This document shows positions 1 through 4,394 of a stretch of 8,617 nt of DNA, piece after piece. The DNA comes from JAICLL01 sp035252155 (GTDB lineage Bacteria > Planctomycetota > Planctomycetia > Pirellulales > JAICIG01): positions 1 to 8,617 of the forward strand of contig DATFDL010000653.1 in assembly GCA_035252155.1 (NCBI GenBank). Reading direction: 5' to 3'. The notes under the pieces were generated by a model. It was not told where the DNA came from and made no database searches. It was given only the letters and a program-made list of their open reading frames with translations. The position numbers were made by a program, and so were the translations under genes. Each line of letters begins with the position of its first letter. Position 1 is the stretch's first letter.

Positions 1-93
1 ATCGACCACGAGCGGCTCACCTATCGCTATGCCGGCCGCGATTTCCGGCTGACCGACGTCTCGGGCACGGTCTTGCAAAAGGTGTTTTCATGA
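1..93 (+). CDS. C-terminal end of an unidentified protein (partial)
   Basis: An open frame runs from the first base of the window to a TGA at 91-93 and gives the last 30 residues of a protein, ending in GTVLQKVFS. The start lies outside the window, and the tail has no motif that I recognise, so no function is offered. It is considered real because its stop overlaps the next start (ATGA, bases 90-93), the classic layout of translationally coupled genes, and because an AAAAGG ribosome-binding site for the next gene sits inside its last codons. It is therefore probably the first visible member of the operon that continues with the antitoxin-like and nucleotidyltransferase genes. Confidence 0.6.
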   Translation: MDHERLTYRYAGRDFRLTDVSGTVLQKVFS

Positions 94-314
94 TCGAGAG
101 CAAGATCGATCCCCGGCGGATTGAGTTGGTCGATCCCATGATGGTCGAAGTGTTTCGCGCCAAGACCCCGGCCGAGCGGGTGGCGATGGCCTTTGAAGCC
201 AACCAAACTGCTCGCCTGCTATTGAAAGCGCATTTGAGTTCATCGCGGCCCGATTGGGACGATCGGCGAGTCGAACGGGAAATCGCGAGCCGAATGCTTC
301 ATGGAGCAGCCTGA
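90..314 (+). CDS. Small Rv0078B-like antitoxin-family protein
   Basis: This 74-aa soluble protein begins MIESKIDPRRIELVDP, followed by a segment VFRAKTPAERVAMAFEANQ (about residues 21-39), and ends DWDDRRVEREIASRMLHGAA. From memory, small proteins with this pattern (an 'IDP..VDP' opening, 'KTPAERL.MAF', 'P.W....V..EIARR..HG') are annotated as Rv0078B-related antitoxins, common in planctomycetes and cyanobacteria and encoded just upstream of a nucleotidyltransferase. That is the case here: the end of this gene overlaps the NTase start by 14 bases. The start is supported by AAAAGG at 77-82, about 7 bases before the ATG, and by the ATGA overlap with the upstream gene. A role as the neutralising partner of the NTase is inferred from family and context; nothing in the sequence shows toxicity. 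No DNA-binding motif is obvious, so autoregulation cannot be claimed. Confidence 0.75.
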   Translation: MIESKIDPRRIELVDPMMVEVFRAKTPAERVAMAFEANQTARLLLKAHLSSSRPDWDDRRVEREIASRMLHGAA

Positions 315-879
315 ACTCTTACGAGACGCATTCGATGCGCTCGAGCGGCAAAACGTGCCCTACATGCTGGTCGGTTCGCTGGCGAGCATGCTCTATGGCG
401 AGCCGCGCATGACGCGCGATATTGATTTTGTCGTCGATTTGCCAGGTTCCGGTGTCGAAGCCCTGTGTGCGGAATTTCCCTCGCCTGAGTTTCATGTCAG
501 CGTGCCCGCCGCTCGGCAGGCGGCGGCGCAGGGCGGCCAGTTTAACGTCATCCATCCGTCGTCGGGCAACAAAATCGATTTGATGATCGCGCGGCGCGAC
601 GCTTGGGGGCGCGAGCAACTAGCGCGGCGGCTCCGGAAGGAGGTTCTCGAGGGGACAACCGGCTTCGTCGCCAGCCCCGAAGATGTGATTCTGGCCAAGC
701 TCTGGTACTATCAGGACGGCGGCTCCGATAAACACTTGCGCGATATTGCGGCGATGTTGCAAATCAGTGGAACCGAGATCGACCGCAATTACATTGAAGA
801 GTGGACCGCGCAACTTGGGCTGGTCGAGCCGTGGCGCGCGGTGATCGAGCGCCTCGCGTCCGGAGGATGGCCATCCTAG
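301..879 (+). CDS. Nucleotidyltransferase-fold protein (DUF6036/AbiEii-like), likely toxin partner
   Basis: This 192-aa protein has the hallmarks of a minimal nucleotidyltransferase fold: the GS motif at residues 25-26 (LVGSLASMLYG), the RDIDFVVDL strand with acidic residues D40 and D42, and a third likely carboxylate at D93 in KIDLMIARR. A downstream helical segment SPEDVILAKLWYYQ (125-138) followed by SDKHLRDIAAML is typical of the DUF6036/AbiEii-like group. Such enzymes transfer a nucleotide to RNA or protein; the target here is unknown. It overlaps the antitoxin-like gene by 14 bases, so the pair is probably coupled in translation. No good ribosome-binding site precedes the ATG, which fits coupling. 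Its last residues, GGWPS plus the TAG stop, are encoded by a palindromic module (862-885), so the native C-terminus may have been replaced. It could also be a non-toxic orphan NTase. Confidence 0.78.
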   Translation: MEQPELLRDAFDALERQNVPYMLVGSLASMLYGEPRMTRDIDFVVDLPGSGVEALCAEFPSPEFHVSVPAARQAAAQGGQFNVIHPSSGNKIDLMIARRDAWGREQLARRLRKEVLEGTTGFVASPEDVILAKLWYYQDGGSDKHLRDIAAMLQISGTEIDRNYIEEWTAQLGLVEPWRAVIERLASGGWPS

Positions 880-920
880 GCCGTCCAGCCTGAGCGCGAC
901 GGCCTGGAAGGCCATCCTCC
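861..920. repeat. REP-like inverted pair 1 (GGAG type), covering the NTase stop codon
   Basis: Two near-identical modules face each other: 862-885 on the plus strand and 898-920 on the minus strand. Each starts with GGAG. The first continues with GATGGCCA, loop TCCT and AGGCCGTC. The second is GATGGCCT, loop TCC and AGGCCGTC. Between arms they differ by one substitution and one indel. Each arm can fold alone (one T-G wobble; one A-A mismatch in arm 1), or both can pair to give a stem of about 24 bp. GGAG is one of the tetranucleotides known at the foot of REP hairpins. The TAG stop of the upstream gene is at 877-879, inside arm 1. The element could also act as a terminator or mRNA 3' end. Confidence 0.75.
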
Positions 921-927
921 GCGACCC

Positions 928-995
928 GTAGCAGAATTCGTGAAAATTCGGGCCATATTCTGTGTCCCGACCTGACTTCTCACGAAGTCAGCTAC
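928..995. repeat. REP-like inverted pair 2 (GTAG type)
   Basis: Arm 1 is 928-951 on the plus strand (GTAG, CAGAATTC, loop GTGA, AAATTCGG). Arm 2 is 972-995 on the minus strand (GTAG, CTGACTTC, loop GTGA, GAAGTCAG). Arm 2 is a perfect 8-bp stem with a 4-base loop. Arm 1 keeps six of the eight pairs and the same GTGA loop. The geometry is identical to the other elements although the stem sequence is unrelated. Together with pair 1 it fills most of the 151-base gap before the next gene, whose ATG is 35 bases beyond its end. Confidence 0.72.
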
Positions 996-1030
996 AGGCC
1001 CAGCCACTCGTTCATTGAGTTGAAAGCTGC

Positions 1031-2416
1031 ATGACCAAACCGCTTGTAGTGATCGATGTGGTTGGGCTGACGCTCGATCATCTCGGGGCGAATACGCCAA
1101 ACATCGCGCGGCTTGCTCAAGAGGGTTTTGCCCGGCCGATGGGCACGGTGCTGCCGGCCGTCACTTGTACGGTCCAAGCGACGCTGCTCACCGGGCTGCC
1201 GCCCCGCGAGCATGGCGTGGTGGCCAACGGCTGGTACTTTCGCGATCTGGCCGAGGTGTTGTTCTGGCGGCAGTCGAACCACCTCGTGGCGGGCGAGCGG
1301 CTTTATCAGGCGGCCCGCGAGCGCGATCCCGCATATACCACCGCCAAGCTCTTCTGGTGGTACAACATGTACGCCGACGTCGAGTGGTCGCTGACGCCGC
1401 GGCCCAGCTATCCCGCCGACGGCCGCAAGCTGCCCGACAGCTATAGCCAGCCGGCCGAGCTGCGCGATTGGCTGCAAGCCCGGCTGGGCGTTTTTCCGCT
1501 CTTCAAATTCTGGGGGCCGGCGGCCGATATCAGCAGCACGCGCTGGATTGCCGACGCCGCCGCGCTGGTGATGCGTGAGCACCGGCCCTCGCTCACGCTC
1601 GTCTATCTGCCGCACCTCGACTACAACCTGCAGCGCCTGGGGCCGAACGACGCGCGCATCGCGGCCGACCTACGGGCCGTCGATGCCGAGGCGGGCAAGG
1701 TGATCGACGCCGCCCGTGCTCGTGGGGCCGAGGTGGTCGTGCTCTCGGAATACGCCATCAGCGCCGTCGATCGCCCCGTCCACATCAACCGGCTGCTGCG
1801 TGAGCATGGCTATCTGGCGGTGCGGCGCGAGCCGCTGGGTTGGGAGACGCTCGATTGCGGGGCTTCACGGGCGTTTGCCGTGGCCGACCACCAGGTGGCC
1901 CACGTCTATGTGCGGCGAACCGAAGATCTGGCGGAAGTCGCCCGGCTGCTGCGGCAGGCCGAGGGCATCGAGCAAGTGCTCGATCGCACGCAGCAGGCGC
2001 AGTATGGTCTCGACCATCCGCGGTCGGGCGAATTGGTGGCGGTCGCCGCGCCCGGCGCCTGGTTCACCTATTACTTCTGGCTCGACGACGCCTTGGCGCC
2101 GGATTACGCCCGAACGGTCGACATACACCGCAAGCCGGGCTACGACCCGGCCGAACTGATCATCGACCCATCACTGGGGTTTCCGAAAGTTCGCATTGCG
2201 CGGCGGCTGCTGCAGAAGGCGCTTGGCTTTCGCTATTATATGGACGTCATCGGGCTCGACGCGCGGGTGGTCAAGGGCAGTCACGGCCGGTTGCCTGCGC
2301 CCGGCCGCGAAGCGAGCGAAGGCCCCGTGTTTGTCTCGTCAAGCCGGTCAATCGAGCAAGACGAGATTGCGATGACCGCTGTGAAAGAACTGCTGCTCGG
2401 GTTGCAATTCACGTAG
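1031..2416 (+). CDS. Alkaline-phosphatase-superfamily phosphodiesterase/nucleotide pyrophosphatase, EboF-like
   Basis: This 461-aa protein lacks an obvious signal peptide. The N-terminal IDVVG (D9) and LPAVTCTVQATLLTG (41-55) match the first metal ligand and the nucleophile motif of the type I phosphodiesterase/NPP branch, with T45 as likely nucleophile. Further candidate metal residues are D197 (PHLDYNLQRLGP), D286/H287 (VADHQ) and H418 (GSHG). The signatures NGWYFRDLAEV, FWRQSN, FWWYNMY and RPSYPADGRK match, from memory, the EboF family of the ebo cluster, which in cyanobacteria supports delivery of a scytonemin precursor to the periplasm. Compared with canonical NPPs, the SDHGM motif reads SEYAI (E240, Y241) and the usual His after PDxxG is Gln. 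No other ebo gene is nearby, so its substrate is unknown. The TAG stop comes from a REP-like GTAG head. The start is the ATG with a weak purine stretch (GAAAG) upstream. Confidence 0.82.
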   Translation: MTKPLVVIDVVGLTLDHLGANTPNIARLAQEGFARPMGTVLPAVTCTVQATLLTGLPPREHGVVANGWYFRDLAEVLFWRQSNHLVAGERLYQAARERDPAYTTAKLFWWYNMYADVEWSLTPRPSYPADGRKLPDSYSQPAELRDWLQARLGVFPLFKFWGPAADISSTRWIADAAALVMREHRPSLTLVYLPHLDYNLQRLGPNDARIAADLRAVDAEAGKVIDAARARGAEVVVLSEYAISAVDRPVHINRLLREHGYLAVRREPLGWETLDCGASRAFAVADHQVAHVYVRRTEDLAEVARLLRQAEGIEQVLDRTQQAQYGLDHPRSGELVAVAAPGAWFTYYFWLDDALAPDYARTVDIHRKPGYDPAELIIDPSLGFPKVRIARRLLQKALGFRYYMDVIGLDARVVKGSHGRLPAPGREASEGPVFVSSSRSIEQDEIAMTAVKELLLGLQFT

Positions 2417-2547
2417 GTCACGCTTTCTAGCCTGACAGAACAGTTCGATGCGCGGTAGTCCCGGCCCTTGTGGCCGGCCAGCGACGCGATTGAACTACGC
2501 GTTAGTCAGCCGGTCATCCTGCCGTCAGGCTAGAAAGCCTGACCTAC
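2413..2547. repeat. REP-like inverted pair 3 with a further hairpin inside its spacer
   Basis: Arm 1 (2413-2436, plus) and arm 2 (2524-2547, minus) differ at one base of 24. Both start GTAG. Arm 2 then gives GTCAGGCT, loop TTCT, AGCCTGAC, a perfect 8-bp hairpin; arm 1 has one C-C mismatch. The arms lie 87 bases apart and could pair across that gap. The first GTAG provides the TAG stop (2414-2416) of the EboF-like gene. The element fills most of the gap to the BFN gene. Confidence 0.78.
2455..2479. repeat. Single REP-like hairpin nested in pair 3
   Basis: GTAG at 2455-2458 is followed by TCCCGGCC, loop CTTGT and GGCCGGCC. Six inner base pairs are perfect (CCGGCC/GGCCGG) and the two outer pairs are lost. 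The geometry matches the other modules with a 5-base loop. A CTAC at 2495-2498 may be the head of a decayed partner, but no matching stem remains. It lies wholly inside the spacer of pair 3. Confidence 0.5.
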
Positions 2548-2581
2548 GAAGCGCTACTAGCCCCGCGCGCGGCGCGCAATC

Positions 2582-2587
2582 TATAAT
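2582..2587 (+). promoter_or_regulatory. Putative -10 hexamer (TATAAT) for the BFN gene
   Basis: A perfect TATAAT lies 58 bases before the ATG at 2646, in a GC-rich gap where such a match is uncommon. No convincing -35 hexamer is found about 17 bases upstream (the bases there read AGCCCC). It would give the BFN gene its own promoter downstream of repeat pair 3. Confidence 0.4.
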
Positions 2588-2645
2588 CGAAGCTTGGAGG
2601 GCGCGGCCCTCGAGCAGGCTCGATGTTTGTCGGAAGGGTGCGAAT

Positions 2646-3050
2646 ATGCCCGTGCAGATGGAGTTGTCGCGGATCATCATCAGCGAAATCAACGATCAGC
2701 AGGTGATCTACCTGAAGGAGGTCGACGGCGACCGATCGTTTCCGATCTTGATCGGCATTTTCGAGGCGACCAGCATCGACCGCCGGGTGAAGGGTTTTCT
2801 GTCGCCCCGTCCGCTCACGCACGATCTGCTGGTGAGCGTGGCCGACAATCTTGGGGCCGAGTTTCAGAGCGTGGTGATCAGCGAGTTGAAGGAGCACACC
2901 TATTTTGCTCGGCTGCGGCTGAAGCACGACGGCGAGCTGATCGAGATCGACGCCCGGCCCTCCGACGCCATCGCCGTGGCCGTGACCTGCGATCCGCAAT
3001 TGCCGATTTACGTCACCGAAGAAGTGCTCAACGACGTCCTCGGCGGGTGA
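2646..3050 (+). CDS. BFN-domain protein (bifunctional nuclease family, DUF151)
   Basis: This 134-aa cytosolic protein is a single BFN domain end to end. Family signatures seen are PILIGIFEATSI (33-44), RPLTHDLL (55-62), HTYFARLRL (84-92) and DARPSDAIAVA (102-112), in the usual order; the length is typical. Plant and bacterial members have been described as nucleases with combined DNase/RNase activity, but the catalytic residues are not settled, so activity here is inferred from family. I chose the ATG at 2646 because a GGAAGGG ribosome-binding site ends 7 bases before it and because MPVQMELSRI matches the usual N-terminus. An open frame continues upstream to 2448, but it translates repeat pair 3 and carries no conserved residues. 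The gene ends 30 bases before repeat pair 4. Confidence 0.88.
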   Translation: MPVQMELSRIIISEINDQQVIYLKEVDGDRSFPILIGIFEATSIDRRVKGFLSPRPLTHDLLVSVADNLGAEFQSVVISELKEHTYFARLRLKHDGELIEIDARPSDAIAVAVTCDPQLPIYVTEEVLNDVLGG

Positions 3051-3080
3051 CCGATCCCGTGCAGCGAGGGCCGAGCGCTT

Positions 3081-3182
3081 GTAGGGTGGGACGAGTGAAA
3101 CGAGTCCCACCGTCGGCCGGAGTTGTCCATCGATCGTATGTTTCGTGCGAACGGTGGGACTCGCAAGCTCGTTCGGCACTAC
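3081..3182. repeat. REP-like inverted pair 4, copy A (GTAG, GGTGGGAC stem)
   Basis: Arm 1 (3081-3111) is GTAG, then GGTGGGAC and GTCCCACC forming a perfect 8-bp stem around an 11-base loop. Arm 2 (3153-3182, minus) starts GTAG, keeps the GAGCTTGCGA loop and the GTCCCACC side, but its other stem side has decayed. The segment 3081-3173 aligns without gaps to 4270-4362 (about 74 of 93 bases identical by hand), spacer included. It sits between the convergent ends of the BFN gene and the small membrane protein gene, where it could act as a two-way terminator. Confidence 0.75.
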
Positions 3183-3207
3183 GTGCGAGATTTGGACGCT
3201 CCGTTTT

Positions 3208-3540
3208 TCAATAGGTCCGGCTTTGTGGGTAGAACCGCCGCAGCAGGAACCGCCGCAGCGCGAGCAGCAACGCCAGGTTCGCGCCTTTGGCGGCGATCAA
3301 CCAGGTTTGTAGCCGGTATGCCTCGCGGAAATCGGATAGCCCGAACGTGACAAACGCCGCCGCGTAAGCGAGTTCCCATAGCGAATGGCGGTTGCGAGCG
3401 AAGCGGCGAGCGACCAGCGCTGCCAGCAGACACCACGCGGCGCCTTCGGCGAAATTGAACCAATGGTAAGTCGCTGAGAACCACGATGACCGATCGGAGC
3501 CGTAGCTCCACCAGGTCGTTATTAGCCAGTCGCGGAGCAA
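3208..3540 (-). CDS. Small conserved-looking membrane protein of unknown function
   Basis: This 110-aa protein begins LLRDWLITTWWSYGSDRSSW, followed by three likely membrane segments: about 27-45 (WFNFAEGAAWCLLAALVA), 55-75 (LWELAYAAAFVTFGLSDF) and 79-98 (TWLIAAKGANLALLLAL). It ends in a basic tail, LRRFLLRRFYPQSRTY. Positive residues after the hydrophobic stretches suggest a genuine inner-membrane protein. The first in-frame start after the upstream stop (3568-3570) is TTG at 3540; no ATG or GTG alternative and no strong ribosome-binding site is seen, so the exact start is uncertain. I do not recognise a named family; no catalytic motif is visible. It is divergent from the DUF4058 gene across 100 bases and may share a symmetric promoter with it. 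Confidence rests on the TM pattern and the fit between genes. Confidence 0.62.
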   Translation of the reverse strand: MLRDWLITTWWSYGSDRSSWFSATYHWFNFAEGAAWCLLAALVARRFARNRHSLWELAYAAAFVTFGLSDFREAYRLQTWLIAAKGANLALLLALRRFLLRRFYPQSRTY

Positions 3541-3592
3541 GGGATTTACCGCCGGGAGCCAAGCGTACTAGGCGAAATATCCGGGCTTTCAA

Positions 3593-3604
3593 TCATTATA
3601 ATGA
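3593..3604. promoter_or_regulatory. Symmetric -10 element: palindrome with TATAAT on both strands
   Basis: TCATTATAATGA is a perfect 12-bp palindrome in the 100-base gap between the divergent genes at 3540 (-) and 3641 (+). It contains TATAAT on the plus strand (3597-3602) and on the minus strand (3600-3595), so one site could serve as the -10 of two opposed promoters. Distances to the starts are 38 bases (plus) and 54 bases (minus). No good -35 hexamer is visible on either side. It could alternatively be an operator for a dimeric regulator. Confidence 0.45.
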
Positions 3605-3640
3605 CCTCGGGTTCGCCATCGCCTCGTGGAGATTGCCGGT

Positions 3641-4273
3641 ATGCCTATTCACGACTGGGCCCAAGTTGACCAGAGCGTCTTCCACCACGTCCATGTGATG
3701 TGGACGTTTGCAATCGCCGACGAGCTGAACCGCGGGCGTTTGCCGCGCGATCATTACGCTCTGTTAGCCGCGACTTCGACGGAGGCCGATGTTTACGCGG
3801 CGGATAGCAATGCGGTTGTGATCCACCATACCAGCGATCACCGAAGGGTCGCCCTTATCGAGATCGTCGAGCCAAGGCACAAGAGCAGTCGCCGACGGCT
3901 TGAGGCATTCGTGTCAAAACTCGAGAACTTCTTGCGTGCCGGCGTCCACTTGCTCCTGGTGGATCTATTTCCAGCCGGGCCGATTGATCCTAACGGAGTC
4001 CATAAAGCAATTTGGGACCGGCTATGCGGTGACGATAACGACTTTGTTCTGCCCAGCGATCGACGACTTACTTTGGCGGCTTACGTCGCGAATTCGGTAT
4101 TCCAGGCGTATATCGAGCCTACCAAGTTCTGCGCTTCGTTGTGCGACATGCCATTATTTCTGTCGCCCGAGACGTATGTCTCCATGCCACTTGAGGCGAC
4201 GTATGCGGCGGCATTTGAGCTTGTGCCGGGATTCTGGCGTGAAGTGCTGAATTCGCCGAAGGGTCCACTGTAG
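3641..4273 (+). CDS. DUF4058 family protein
   Basis: This 210-aa protein of unknown function begins MPIHDWAQVDQSVFHHVH, the usual opening of planctomycete DUF4058 proteins. Later family-like blocks are SDHRRVALIEIVEPRHKSS (65-83), LRAGVHLLLVDLFPAGP (98-114), HKAIWD (121-126) and MPLFLSPETYV (170-180), then PLEATYAAAFELVPGFWREVL near the end. The recurring E-I-V-P-K stretch loosely recalls nuclease-type ExK motifs, but that is speculation. No signal peptide or TM segment is seen. I chose the ATG at 3641 over a GTG at 3626 because GGAGA at 3628-3632 is well spaced for the ATG and the MPIHDW start is conserved. TATAAT at 3597-3602 may be its promoter. Its TAG stop (4271-4273) is the TAG of a repeat's GTAG head, so the end of the protein may have been trimmed by repeat insertion. 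Confidence 0.8.
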   Translation: MPIHDWAQVDQSVFHHVHVMWTFAIADELNRGRLPRDHYALLAATSTEADVYAADSNAVVIHHTSDHRRVALIEIVEPRHKSSRRRLEAFVSKLENFLRAGVHLLLVDLFPAGPIDPNGVHKAIWDRLCGDDNDFVLPSDRRLTLAAYVANSVFQAYIEPTKFCASLCDMPLFLSPETYVSMPLEATYAAAFELVPGFWREVLNSPKGPL

Positions 4274-4371
4274 GGCGCGACGAGCGAACCGATTCCCTCC
4301 AGTAGCCCGATTCGACCCTCGATCGCATGATTCGTGCGGATGGTGGGACTCGCAAGCTCGTTCCACCCCAC
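4270..4371. repeat. REP-like inverted pair 4, copy B
   Basis: This is the second copy of the element at 3081-3182. Arm 1 (4270-4300) starts GTAG but its stem keeps only about five of eight pairs. Arm 2 (4342-4371, minus) starts GTGG and keeps seven of eight pairs (GGTGGAAC with GTCCCACC) around the loop GAGCTTGCGA. The block GGTGGGACTCGCAAGCTCG is identical in both copies. Like copy A, it lies between convergent genes (DUF4058 and the PVC cytochrome protein). It supplies the stop codon of the DUF4058 gene. Confidence 0.75.
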
Positions 4372-4394
4372 GGCTCGTCCCGCGTTTCGGCCCT

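Noticed and set aside
861..995. Simple rho-independent terminators
   Set aside because: The hairpins lack a following T-run, and the paired GTAG/GGAG-headed modules recur at other sites, so a repeat family explains them better; a terminating role is still possible.
2448..2645. N-terminal extension of the BFN protein by 66 residues
   Set aside because: It translates repeat pair 3 and promoter-like sequence, has no family similarity, and a good ribosome-binding site precedes the ATG at 2646.
3179..3592. 137-aa minus-strand open frame overlapping the small membrane protein
   Set aside because: It is rich in Arg without hydrophobic segments or motifs; the other minus frame gives coherent membrane segments.
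3081..4371. CRISPR array or terminal inverted repeats of an insertion sequence
   Set aside because: There are only two copies, 1.2 kb apart in the same orientation, with no regular spacers and no transposase between them; the intervening genes are a membrane protein and a DUF4058 protein.
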